Source: Verpa conica
Lineage: Eukaryota; Ascomycota; Pezizomycetes; Pezizales; Morchellaceae
DNA: 64,000 nucleotides
NCBI GenBank assembly: GCA_033030425.1
Contig: JAUFSD010000016.1
Coordinates: 434,001-498,000, forward strand
Direction: 5' to 3'
A model generated the notes under the pieces. It had not been told where the DNA came from, made no database searches, and was given only the letters and a program-made list of their open reading frames with translations. The translations under genes and the position numbers were made by a program. This document shows positions 33,587 to 45,587 of this stretch, one piece after another; the stretch's first letter is position 1, and each line of letters starts with the position of its first letter.

Positions 33587-35481
33587 TTTGATTATTTTTT
33601 TTCTGATGTATTTCGATGAAGGAGGGGTTCTTTGATGAATCTAAATGGATTCTTGGTGACTTGGAAGATGGTTGATCTGGTGAATTTTGATGAATTTGTA
33701 TCTTTGAACTAATAAATCTTTTGTATGTGTGTGGAACTCAGTGGGAAATATGACCAGCTATATACTTTTCTAGGCGGATTTATATTCCTCTTTTTGTGCC
33801 GTGATTTTCCGGAGATTTTAGGAACGGCAAGGTTAAAATCTTAAGGAATTTTCTTCCAGGGGGCTCATACGGACATAAATCTGTAGGAACCAATACCTAG
33901 CCCGATAGTAATGGGGGCTGTATGAATACGGATCACAAAATCAAAGGGATCAGATGTGCCTAGGAGCTAAGGCCCAATTCATTGAATCAAACGTTTTCAT
34001 ACAGTACTTTGACCCGCCTCTACATACACGTACATGTAGTTATACGTTAAGACGCCACCCTCATTCGTGACAAGATGGAGAACTGTCCATAATAATAGTA
34101 TTAGGTCCTGAGAGCCAACGAGATGACGTGATTAGCACTTTCAATACACCACCGACTGAACGTACGAAATTTGAAACCATCAATCCTACTCGTTCACGAA
34201 AACATAACTTGCGTATATCACTCTATACCCAATTTCTATTTACCTCATACACCAAGTAGCTACATAAGAGGCAGCGAAAGCTTCATAAAGTACGACTATA
34301 ACTAACCATTATTATATTGGTGATGGGGGAAATCTGGAATGAAGCTTAACAAGTTTTCTTATAGACTGAGCCAAACTACGAAAGTGAATCCCCACTAATG
34401 GGCACCTGGCTTATTTGGCCGTTTGCGCTTCTTAGACCCGTGATAGCCCTTACTATGAGTAAAATTTTCGACCGAAATTTACCTAAAGGCTGTATTTATT
34501 CACCTTGGGGCTCAAAGAATACCGTATTAGAGAGACGCTCAAAATCTCAAATATGCCCATGTGATCCCCAGTTCATGGTGCTATAGACAAAGATACTTGT
34601 TTAGATAAAGACCTTTTGGGGCTTTCCTAATTACCAGTAGTATTGTAACGAAGCACAGGTTCGAGCAAGCCGGAAAAGACGTACATGACCCAGAGGATCA
34701 AGGAAGCAGAGAGGGAGTAGAGAGAAGCGACAGTGTCAGACAAGCCAGCCTTCAAGAAGCTAATAGAGGAAGGGTTTGAGAGTTTTGAAATAGAGTGGTC
34801 ACTGAAGGAAGAAGGGGACTCTGAATATCTGTTTAAGGGAGAATTGAGAATTACCTAGCGTATGAGAGTTAGCTACGACTGGGAAAAGAGGGACTCATGG
34901 GATCAGAACGTTTGAAAACTTGTAGTTTTGTTTTGTTTCATTTACTTTTGTTTGATTTGATTTTGTTTGAGAGTACCATAGCCCTAGGTCTGGGCTACAT
35001 GTACCCATGGTTAATTCATTCAAGACGTACATGACCTAGATTCGAGTGATCGTTCATGATAGCAAGATTCCTTATCTGATTAGGGTACAGCCCTGTAGGT
35101 TATGAAAAAGATAAATAAATAAAATAACAGACCAATTCATATCAACGGGGGTAAATTTGAGTTCTATACGGGTGAAATCCTAAGGTTAGAAACGTGCAAA
35201 TTTTTGGTCCTGCTCAAAAGACTCCCGCCATACATAATGGTGGGGTGTATGATAAAAAAAGTTACATCCCCGCGCATCCTAGATGACACAGCAAAAAAGT
35301 TGCCACAATCACTCCTCCACGTCTCCCTAGCACGCTTAGACAACCTCTTGATCTACCTCCTCCCCTCCATCTACCAATTCCGCGTATATACACTCTTATT
35401 TCCTCTGAATCTGTACGCCCGGCACTTTAATCGCCCCCGAGAAAGTCTTCGAGTCGCCCCAAGCCGCGCAACACCGCCAAA
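33587..35481. other. intergenic, promoter sides of two genes
   Basis: No supported gene. The left part is the upstream region of the secreted-protein gene. The right part (35270-35481) is the CT-rich leader of RBG1. A dispersed sequence shared with 31111 lies at 34971-35025, and a TTCGAGTGAT-type motif at 35041-35059. Confidence 0.5.
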
Positions 35482-37348
35482 ATGAGTACTACAGGTAGGA
35501 CAGACGTCCTTCATAGGCGAAATGATCTAACGGAGTTTGGGATATAGTCGATAAGATCAAGGCCATTGAGGATGAAATGGGTTAGTCAATGCTCCTTGTC
35601 CGCTTTTGTGGGGTGCGATATTGACGACGGGACGTGCAGCCAAAACCCAGAAGAACAAGGCCACTTCCTTGTGAGTGCAACTCAATCAAAAAAAAAAGAG
35701 CTCCTAGCACTCAAATTTTAACCACGGCAATTAACACTCGGTACATAGTCATTTGGGTCAACTAAAGGCAAAGCTTGCCAAGTTACGGAAAGAGCTTGTC
35801 ACTCCCTCCAGCGGCGGAGGAGGTTCCGGAGGTGAGATTCCCCATTTTTTGGAAGAACTACTAAATACTTATACTCTATTTTTTTAAAAAAAGTCGGTTT
35901 TGATGTTGCGAGAACCGGTGTTGCTAGTGTGTAGGTGCCATCTTCAACACTCCATCGTAGGGTACCTCCAGAGGATATCGGCTTACGATTTTTGCAGGGG
36001 TTTTATTGGTACTTTATTTCAACATTTCTGCGTTTCCAAATGGTAAAGGCAGAATTGCTTATGAGGCACAGGATTCCCTTCGGTCGGCAAGAGTACATTG
36101 CTTAATCTTCTTACCGGCACACACTCCGAAGCGGCCGCTTACGAATTTACTACAGTATGATATATTTCCTATATATGAATACTTGGAATATCTGGGGGCT
36201 ACGCTAACAGTTTTTGGCAGCTTACCACGGTACCGGGATGTGTCATGTATAACGGTGCCAAAATCCAAATGCTAGATCTTCCCGGTATCATTCAGGGAGC
36301 AAAGGACGGAAAGGGTCGTGGTCGTCAAGTTATTGCTGTTGCTAAAACCTGCAATCTTATCTTTATCGTCCTCGATGTGAACAAGCCCTTGACCGACAAG
36401 AAGCTTATTGAAGCAGAATTGGAGGGCTTCGGTATCAGGGTCAACAAGTCTCCACCAAACATTGTGTTTAGGAAGAAGGACAAGGGGGGTGTCGCGGTCA
36501 CAAGTACTCAACCGCTTACTCATCTGGACAATGATGTGAGCTCTGGAAGAATCGTGGAGGGAATTATGATATGCTTATTTCTTTTTACAGGAAATTCGAG
36601 CTGTCATGCAGGAGTACAAGATCAGCTCGGCTGATATTGCGTTTCGATGTGATGCGACGGTAGATGATCTCATTGACGTTATCGAGGAGAAGAGTAGGCG
36701 ATACATACCCGTTATCTATGCACTAAACAAGATTGATGCTATATCAATCGAGGAGCTTGATTTGCTCTATAGGATCCCTAACTCAGTCCCAATATCATCT
36801 GAACGAGTCAGTTTCATCATTTTCATCTCTATTCTCCTATTCTCGCTCCAACACTGACTTTGCGGGATTAAAGGGGTGGAATGTCGATGAACTCCTAGAA
36901 ATGATGTGAGGGAAAATAGCGCCCACGCGGGTTTGTGGAGAAGGTACTAATCAAAATCTATAGGTGGGAGAAGCTTAACTTGAGGCGAATTTACACGAAA
37001 CCCAAAGGCCAATCCCCAGATTATTCATCGCCTGTCGTACTAAGATCGAACGCGTGCACTGTTGAGGACTTTGTTGGTTTACCCCTTTTCGTCTTCTCGG
37101 CTATTTATTGGGTGATTAAGCGCTAAATGTTTACTCCACAGTGCAAATCGATACACAAGACTATCGTCGACACATTCAAGGTTGCAATTGTTTATGGGTC
37201 AAGTGTTAAACATCAGCCACAAAGGGTTGGCTTAAGTCACGTTCTCGAGGATGAGGATGTTGTATGTGCTTCTGCGGGATTTCCCACCCTCGGTATCTTT
37301 TTAGATAGGCTAACTCCCACCCCCCAGGTTACAATCTTGAAAAAGTGA
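35482..37348 (+). CDS. RBG1: Rbg1/DRG1, developmentally regulated GTP-binding protein
   Basis: Cytosolic translational GTPase of the Obg/DRG family; with a DFRP partner (Tma46) it binds ribosomes. Thirteen exons: 35482-35494, 35548-35580, 35640-35670, 35749-35831, 35894-35930, 35998-36008, 36072-36154, 36221-36535, 36591-36806, 36874-36905, 36964-37072, 37142-37261 and 37328-37348. They give 367 aa, the family length. G1 is GFPSVGKST, split by an intron just before FPS; G3 is [20 protein letters not shown]4 is NKID. A HTH-like insert and a TGS domain follow ([35 protein letters not shown]). The protein ends EDEDVVTILKK. All introns are GT-AG. In single frames the gene looks broken; spliced it is intact. 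Exon 6 is only 11 nt. Confidence 0.92.
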
Positions 37349-39538
37349 ATGACATTCGTTTTTGAGCTGTTGGGTAAGGGGATATGGCAGCAGCCATTTC
37401 GGACCGGATGATTCTCGGGCGCAACATGGATGAGGAAGGACGTAGGGTGATGAACCGGTAAAAGATCCGTTGGAGTAACTAAAACAGTTAGACAGTTCTT
37501 ACCTGGTTGACGTTCACCCGCCAAAAGCAATCTCAAAACATCACAAACCTTCACGTGTGATACCGCATCAGCTTATATCTAGGCAAAACTGGCCGTATCT
37601 TTGCCAAAAAGAACTAGTTGTCCTCCCTCAAATCGTGTGGAGATATCGGCAGGGGTGACAAGTCGCGCCGAAAAGGATTGTACATATGTACAAAAGTATT
37701 ACAAACTCTTTCCCCCCCTCTCGAACCACCGTATTGAAATATCAACAAATAAAAATCCCGAGAGCTTGGGAGCCAATAAATATTCATCTGTTGGACCTTG
37801 GACCCTGGAGGAGGACCAAGCACCTTTTTTTTTTTTTACAGGGCACCGTTTACCCGCAAGGCAAGACTATTGAAAATAAGAGGAAAAAAGCCTAAGGAAG
37901 TTGGTAACCTCGCAAGCGACCGTTAATTCCACCCCTAGAGCAACGATCTTCCACTCTGTGCGTGATCAATCATTACTGTGATGTACGTGTCTAGTGCGGG
38001 AGAGGTTTATTCTATTTGTCGTACAGTATAGAGGTGTGTGTTGTTTGTCCAAAGGGCCAAGAAAGAAAAAATGAGATGGGTACCTACACACGCGATGGCG
38101 CTTACGGGACGGACATATGAGATACCATACTGTTTCTTGATCCCTTTCTCCTTCCCCTGTTGGCTCTGCAATTTGTAGTCATAAAAGCTTCCCGGATTCC
38201 CGAAAGATGCAAAGAACATTCTACCGCCGGGAAGAATTCCAGAGCGTCCAGCTGAACCATATACTCGGACGAGAACTCGACAAAGGGCTCCTCCGGAAAG
38301 ACGGTTGCCGGTCGCAGTCCGCGGTCAGGTCAGACAGGCATTTGCCCGCCGGCATACCAGCCAAGGGTTCCTCTGCTACTCCCCCGAGACCCGGCCTGCC
38401 AAAGGGAACTGTCGATTGGATAGGTTGTCTGGGTCTTTATTGTATTTACGGGGTCCTGGTTGTTCTTTTCTCTAAACCCTGCCCGGTTTTTAATTCAATC
38501 CCAGCCAGTCTTGTGCCATTCCGCAATCCCCGTCTTGTCGTCGTGCCATCGCGAAAAGGTAATCCACCACACATCCCCTTCACCCGGCCATGGCCGCCGC
38601 CGCCGCCGTACTCGTCTGAAGTCAGTTGGTGAAACCTCTCTAGGGGGAAGCGAAGTGTCGAGAGTTTCTTTCGTTCTGTTCGACTAACACTCATTCTCTT
38701 CGTTGTCATCCAGCAAGCCAGCTGCTCTCAGCTGTTGAGTAAAAAAGGTCCGCTCGAGATACCCGAGATAGGAATTGCCCGTGAGTCGCCCCGAAGCCAT
38801 TAGGTTTATCTTTATTTTTATTTTCTACTTTATTGGCCATTTAATTTTCTCTACTCCATGTCCGTCATCCCACCCCATCCCATCCCCATCTCATCGCTAT
38901 CTACCCCATCAATTATTCCCCGGTGATTGCTACCTGCTGCCTGCTACCTGCTGCTTCTGTGTTGGGATGGGGGCATTCAGAGTTGTTCCCGCAGCTGGCA
39001 GCAGCATACTGCACCGGTCGGTCGGGGAAGCGATGCGTTCCTGAGGCTTAATTGCATGGCTGGTTGGCTGCATGACTTCCCATCCCATCAGGGTTGCCAG
39101 GTTGCCTGAGAGTAGAAAAATATTTCCCCGTTCCCTTACGCACACGCACTCTTCATTTTCCTATTCGGAGGAAAGGCTCTCTTCGGGAGAAGAGAAATTC
39201 AGACGTCAGAAAGACACACACAAATAGGTCCCCCGTAAGGGAAGAAGGGGGGGCGGCCGATGGGGATGAGGATGGGTGATCAAAATTATTACTCCCATGC
39301 CCAGACAAAAAAAAAAAAGAATAAACAATTTCAGGGTACTGACCGCCTCCACAGCCACTCACTCCTCCTCTACTACGCAGAGGTTGGTTAGCTAGGCACG
39401 GGATCCCCCCCTCCCCCAAATTCCTCGTTCGCTTCTCATCCGGTCCAGTCCAGAAGCTATCTGCTCGTTCGCTCGTTGCTTGTTGTCGACCACCCGCCTG
39501 TCTCTGCTGGTTCCCATACATAGCTCTTCTCTTATGCA
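37349..39538. promoter_or_regulatory. long upstream region and probable 5' leader of the CENP-B-type gene
   Basis: From about 38200 to 39538 the base composition changes from AT-rich to GC/CT-rich. Long pyrimidine tracts (ttatttttattttctactttat, ccatcccatccccatc) and a ctgctgcctgctacctgctgc stretch occur. This looks like a long transcribed leader with several small upstream ORFs, common in fungal regulatory genes. Frames such as 38207-38632 have no family similarity. Confidence 0.4.
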
Positions 39539-41310
39539 ATGGACGGTGTGCACAACCCGCATGACGACTTTGTCAACTCACAATGGGTTGAGATTGGGAT
39601 GCAGCAGCAGCAACAGCAGCAGCAGCACCACCATCATGGGCAGCAGCAACCTCCCATACATACCCAGCATCAACAGCACCATCATCAGCACCATCCTTCT
39701 CACGACTTTGGTGCATATGGCTTCGTTGAGTCGCCGGGGTTTGTCCCCCAGGACCAGCAGTTTAGGCTTCAGGCACCTCCTGTTCCGATAGCTCCCAATT
39801 ACCTGGGTCTACCCCATTGGGGGCAGACGATGGTTCCGCCAACTGCTTCTCACTCTCAGTTTATGCCCTCACCTGCAATTGCACCTCCTCCACAATCGGC
39901 TTCGGCGCCTTTGTCGGCTGCCGTGTCGGCACATACTACACAGTCAACTTCGAGTCCGAGGAGGACATTGACTGATGCAGATAGACGGAGGATGTGTATA
40001 TTTCACGAGGAGAATCCGAATGTGAAGCAGACAGAAATTGGAGGTATGGAAACTCGCGTTTTTCCCCACATCCCTCCAAGGTTCTCCTATGTTTCGAAAC
40101 AAAAATGCTGACCTTACCTTTCTTGGCATTAGCAATGTTTGGGGTTGAGAGAAGGTAATATGACACGCGAAAATTCATAATAAAACATCGGACGAAAACA
40201 GTTTAGCTAACTTTAATTTTTTTTTACAGTACTGTTTCTAAAGTCCTTCGACAGAAGGAGAAATACCTCTTCCCAGACGATGGGAGTAGGTCACCAGTCA
40301 AACGTTCTAAGGGAAAATTCCCCGATATCGAACGTGCACTTGCAGTATGGGCAAAAAACACGCGGAAACAAGGTGTTGCCTTGACAGATATTATGATAAG
40401 GGAGAAGGCGAAATTCTTTGCAATGAGTGTTGGGATTTCAGACAGTCAGTTCAAGGCAAACAGTGCAGGATGGCTGGAGAAATTCAAGCATAAGAATAAC
40501 TTGCATGCAAACGGACGAGGACGATCAGAAAGCGACGTGACAGGCTCTGGGAGAGCTGGGTCGATGGGGTTACTCGGGTCACCGAGGCCAGGTCACGCGA
40601 GAACAGAATCGACACCGATGTTTAAGCAGGAGGGTGTTGCTCCACTTGGCTCACCGTTAATGCGGGAGTCTAAGAGTCAGGATAGCAACAATACTCAGAC
40701 AGAGTCTCCAGAATCCTATATGGAATTCGGTGGGTTCAAGCAGATGCAAACTCCAGGTTCGGCTAGCTCTACCTCTATGTCGAGTATGTTTACCGACACA
40801 GCTTCATCTTTTACAGGTCCCGCTTCTCCAACATCGCCATTTTTCTCCCCCGACGCCAGGGCAGATGGCGGAAGGCCCAGCCCTGGTTATCCACCACATG
40901 TACGGATTCCGGGCGTACGGCCAAGATCGCAGACATTCCATGGTCTTGACTCTACATATATATCACCACCACCATCATCAGAACCCCTCACTCCAAAGAT
41001 GATTAGTCAAACGTCTATCCAACCATCGACGCTAGCCTCACCGGTCCAGGAAATGCCGCATGACACACCTGCTTCGTCCCACACCACGATATCGGGGCAG
41101 AGTGCACCACAAACACCTATGGGCCCGCCTAGCAGGGAGGATGCTTGTAGGGCGCTTGAGGTTGTCATGTCGTTCATGCGACAGCAACCTGTCGGATCCA
41201 TGGAACCAGACGACTATGTACTTGTAGGAAAATTGCTTGGGAGATTTGGACTGGACGGCGGACCGATCGATACCGAAAATCACCCTAGCTTCCCCGGGAT
41301 TGCACCCTAA
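39539..41310 (+). CDS. CENP-B-type helix-turn-helix DNA-binding protein
   Basis: Probable nuclear transcription or chromatin factor derived from a pogo/Tc5-type transposase DNA-binding region. Exons 39539-40043, 40133-40154 (22 nt) and 40230-41310 give 535 aa. The N-terminus is Gln/His-rich (MQQQQQQQQHHHH, then HQQHHHQHH). The first HTH (about 142-195) reads LTDADRRRMCIFHEENPNVK, then across two introns TEIGAMFGVERSTVSKVL. The second HTH (about 210-268) reads FPDIERALAVWAKNTRKQG to AGWLEKFKHKNNL. The rest is Ser/Thr/Pro-rich with SP/TP sites, ending in a conserved-looking helix (DACRALEVVMSFMRQQP). No transposase catalytic domain is present. Confidence 0.85.
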
Positions 41311-43383
41311 AAATAGCACCAGATTCCAGACTTCTTAATTTTCTTATGTTCACCTTTTTGGCCTTTTACAATTTTTTGGTTTAGAAAATTTGTTATTTTT
41401 TTTCTATGGTAATCTTTATATTCCCCTCTTTCCCCTCCTAATCCCACACCCCTTTTCATTATTTCGCAAAATCGCCTTTGCGTTCTTGCGCTTTTAGCAT
41501 ACGGAGGTTTAAGGGAGGTATACTTTTTTTTATTGTTTATTTGATCTTATATTATATTGCTTCTCACTTCTCCTACATAATTGGGGGGATCTTTTAACTT
41601 TTTTAAAAAACCACGTGTGCTTCTTAATCACGTTTCCTATGTACGCTATGTTTCTTTGTCTTTTACGATTAGACTGCTAGATCGCGGTCGGTCATCACTC
41701 TCGACTTTTTCTTTTATTACTTTTATATCATTCGCGGCTGGTACAATTTTTAAGGATTTTTTTCTGCATGGTGCGGGATATAATTTGGCTGGCGGTTTCA
41801 GTGCTTAGTTATCTTTTATCGTCACGGAGGTTGTATGGGTTTGATTCGTTTATTATGTATATATTTAGATACCCCTTTCTTGAGTTTTTTTTTTTGATAT
41901 TCTTTACCTACTTGGTCCGTCGATGCTACTTATCGAAATTTTCATTATCTTCTTTTTTCATTATCAATTACTTTACTCTTGATTTTTTTTTGTGTGCTTT
42001 CTTTACTGTGTCATTTAGTGGGTTTTCTTTCGTTGAGCAGCAAGTATAGTATAACTAGGGAAAATAAAGATAAAAAAGGGATAGGGAATTTTACTTACGG
42101 GTTTGATAAGGATTCAATATAGGAGGTGTTATGGTTGGAAAGCTCGATAAGCGCGCGCGGGATAGGGGTTTGTGGAACTTTGAAGGAAATTGACAAAACA
42201 GGCTTTTTCTTTGCTTTTCAATATTTTGTTATTTTCTTTGGTGGATTTTGTTATTCTCCCCGCCCATTATAGGTACATATACTAGTGGATTGGTGGTGAT
42301 TAGTAGAGCGTGTACATGTTATTATATATATAGTAGTGTACTTAAGCTTGTATTAGTGGTTGAGGTGGTGTGGGGGGATTTCTGTGTATGTGGCTGATGG
42401 TGGGGGCAGGTTTCTTTTTAAATAAGGGGTTTTCAACGACCGTGGGCTTTGTTTCATTATGTTTGACATTATGAGGGAAGTTAAGTTAAGACTGGAAACT
42501 AGTCGGTCTAGAACTCGAGTTATTTCCTACTACAGCTGCTGATTGAAACAGCGGGGGGAGGGAATGGGCACGGCCGGCCGGGAACCCGAAGCTATGCGCA
42601 CCATATTTCTTTACTGGCATCCTACACTGGGGATCGAGTCTGCAGATTTCGAATGTAGCTGATATATAGGGACCTGGCATCAAAAAAGAAAGTCCCCACC
42701 ATATTGGGAATTCCGGGCTCACTGCGTTTGTGATGTTGATCATTGTATATCACTCGTCTCTTATTCGCGGGCGGGTAGGTGGGGGTTTGAGTTGACCCCC
42801 CCTTTAATTACCCGGAGGGAACTATCGGTTTGATTTAGGTATTGATATAGAAGTCTTTATAGAAGAGGGGTATAGTTTTATTTGTTTGTTTGTGCGGGGA
42901 ACCATCCCCTGAACGTTCATTTCTTTTTGGCAAAAGCAATTATACATTTTTGTGAAACTAATCTTATTGATAGACCAGCCCACCAAAGGTCCATAGTTGC
43001 ACACCTTCTCCACAATTCTCCTTGGAAGTATCTCCTCCTCAGTTCTTCTAAGTTTATAGGGGCCGTCACTACCTACTAAGGTCTCCCTGATACTAGCTTT
43101 GGCTCCGTCCTCATCGTCCTCATCCTTTACTACTCGCTACTGTTGAAAAGACCTAATCCAGGAGTAACTACTGGCAGAAAAGGGGAATGTTGGTTTATTA
43201 CCAGTCTATTAAGATTAAGACAACATTGTAAACCTATATCTATCATGAGTTTTATAGCTCTTATGGCTTCAAGGTTCTATAACACGTGTATTCTCAGCGT
43301 GAAACTCGATGACGGTTCAATAAGATGAAACGCTGCATGGCCATTCACGAAAGCGGGAGAGGGGGGGGGGTGTAATCTGTATT

Positions 43384-43477
43384 CTCGATTCCACGTGTGG
43401 TTTTCCTCGGACTCATGTGTGATTTATATCCTCGATTTTACATGTGATTTTCCTCGGATTCATGTGTGATTCTCTCT
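43384..43477. repeat. 47-bp tandem repeat, two copies
   Basis: Unit 1 starts ctcgattccacgtgtggttt and unit 2 ctcgattttacatgtgattt; both continue tcctcggaytcatgtgtgatt. The copies differ mostly by C-to-T changes, compatible with RIP-like or deamination decay. Confidence 0.7.
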
Positions 43478-44117
43478 TTTCCTTTTTCATAGTTTGACAG
43501 TTAATATCGGGGGGGGGGGGGGAATATAAATAACCGCCCACCCATATGACAACTAGGAGCCCCACATTAATATAATACCTTCCCACTCAACTATCTAAAT
43601 TAACAGTACATAAATTAATGCTTCATTTCCTCTGTGGTTTAGTTTTCTGTCCTTATTAGTTGTAGTGCCTAGTTTGGAATTAGGGTATGGCTGTTAGATG
43701 AGCTAACAGTTGTCTTTATCCCCAATAGTGCCTTGGGCATTGCATTGGGTCATCGCTTCTACTTACATTATGTGGTTCTTCCCCTCTAAAGAGTTTCCTT
43801 TCTAATTTCTCATTAGTGGTTAATTAAGGTATCTGGGAAAGCCTGTCGTGGTGGTCACTACAAGAGTTCGATGCGCTCCAGAAGCTTATATTTCACGAAG
43901 CTCCGTAGTAGTTCTTTCGACTGAGGTCTACGATGGTGACTCACTCCAGTCCCCTTAGTGATATAAGAACACAAACCACTCCCCGCTAAGGACTTTACTC
44001 ACTAATACCAACATATATCAACACCTAGATCCTATGAGGTTCTATTGCCTCATACCCCCCTTGCACTAGTATATAGCTATTGAACCTTAAAATAAATTTT
44101 ATTATAAGGCGGCAACA

Positions 44118-44226
44118 AAAAAGTGGTTCGGGGTTTTTACTGCCTCCTACGTCCACTACACTGGGGTTCGAACGAGAGGCATCGTACTGTACCTTCGTAG
44201 CCCGGTAACCGTTAGGCTATCCGGGC
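44118..44226 (-). ncRNA. tRNA-derived SINE-like or tRNA pseudogene sequence
   Basis: On the minus strand an A-box-like TAGCCTAACGG is followed 35 nt later by a perfect B-box-like GTTCGAACC, the internal promoter spacing of tRNA genes. The 5' end gcccggatagcctaac looks like a tRNA acceptor and D arm. The T-stem and 3' acceptor do not pair as in a tRNA, so this is not an intact tRNA gene. The downstream ggcagtaaaaaccccgaacc tract resembles one near 52588-52612 (minus), hinting at a dispersed family. Confidence 0.4.
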
Positions 44227-45587
44227 TTGAATAACCGTAGAAAAGGTGGCTCTTGACCTCGTTTTATGAGTGTTAGCTATGCGTAGTCATCTATGACGCC
44301 ACAATATACCCGTAGGCTTTAGAATAAGCTACTAGTTTTTAAAGAATTGGGCAACAAACTTCATAAAATCAATTCAATATAGTACTGAAACCCCCCCCCC
44401 CCCCCAAGAGATCAATACCATTCCATCTAGCCTAGTTGGACGGGGGGGGTCTGTTTGTTTGTACTACATACTAAAATCATGAGACAGAAGGCTTGAGAGT
44501 AACGGCAATCACACATTTTATCTCCTAGAACATAGCAATCCCGCCGAGGGAGGGGACCCAAGCTAGTAGGTTCGAGACATCGAAGCTTGGCATCTCCAGC
44601 TCACCCTCGAAACCCCCCCTAAACAGGAAACCCGGATACCCAACACTTCTTTCATTTTATATGCACCTCGACACAATTCTTGAGAAGGTCAAACCTACTA
44701 GCTGTTATGGTTACAATTCCCGAGGCAGGAGACGTAATACTTATCCCAGCTACTAACAATCAATAGGTTGTATTAGAGGTTATGAGAAAACTTGTACCAA
44801 AAGTCCTTACCTACGGCGACATCATCATGCATATAACCCTAACCCACGAGTCTCCAATCACCCCTTACCTCCCACGTCCCCCCTTATCTCGACCCACGTT
44901 CCCCTTCCTTGGGCCACCTTGCTGCACTACCTAAATCACTACTACATTGCCGAGAAACCCAAGCGACGGGTCGATCTTCTAGGCCCTCTCCCGCTCGGAC
45001 ACAAATATTTACCGGGTCCACCGATTGGCCAGTGATAATAAAGCAGGAATTGGGCTGGTAGAGTTGCGTAGAGGCATCTCCTCCACATACCAACGCGTAA
45101 ACGGCCAATCAGAAACTCTTTCAGGCGGGAATGATCACGATGATGCAAGTTACCTAATCCCGCCGACAACCGGTAGGCGACAGATCTCCTGACTCTGAAA
45201 AAGTGCAAATGTATGCATAGCCCGTCATCAATATTCATAAATTACGTTAAGCATCATTACTAGCTAACCAGCGCAAATATAATTGCGAGCCGAATCTGGC
45301 CGACGCTACCCTTATATCCCAAATACATCGTACAGTAAACTAAGTTCATAAAGAAAAAGAAAAAGAGATAACGCCAGAGAACCCAAACAAATGAGAGACA
45401 TAAATTGTGGGGTAGCCAACAGGCACTAGGGGGATTAGCACATTGATGAAGGTGTATAAGTCTCAATCCAGTGCACATCCACCGGATAAAAAGAAAATTA
45501 AATATAAGGAAAGCGATAATCAGGTAGAACCATAAAAAGGTTTCTTCGCTTGTTTATAACTCGATTCATAGTGTAGTTGAGAGTGAA

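Larger units (their letters stand above)
41311..45587. other. 4.3-kb gene-free stretch
   Basis: The first 700 bp is T-rich 3' flank. Later parts hold a 47-bp tandem repeat (43384-43477), G- and C-homopolymers (43510-43521, 44391-44405) and a tRNA-related sequence (44118-44226). Several overlapping 70-100-codon frames (44884-45478) have no recognisable similarity. Confidence 0.5.

Noticed and set aside
35482..37348. RBG1 as a pseudogene with stops and frameshifts
   Set aside because: Single frames break repeatedly, but twelve GT-AG introns give a continuous 367-aa protein of exact family length with every GTPase motif intact.
38207..38632. Plus-strand ORF of 141 codons
   Set aside because: Low-complexity, proline-rich translation without similarity; it fits the GC-rich leader of the CENP-B-type gene better.
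44118..44226. An intact tRNA gene
   Set aside because: A and B boxes are present, but the T-stem and 3' acceptor do not pair.
44884..45478. Several overlapping minus-strand ORFs of 70-100 codons
   Set aside because: They conflict with one another, resemble no family, and have no splice logic.
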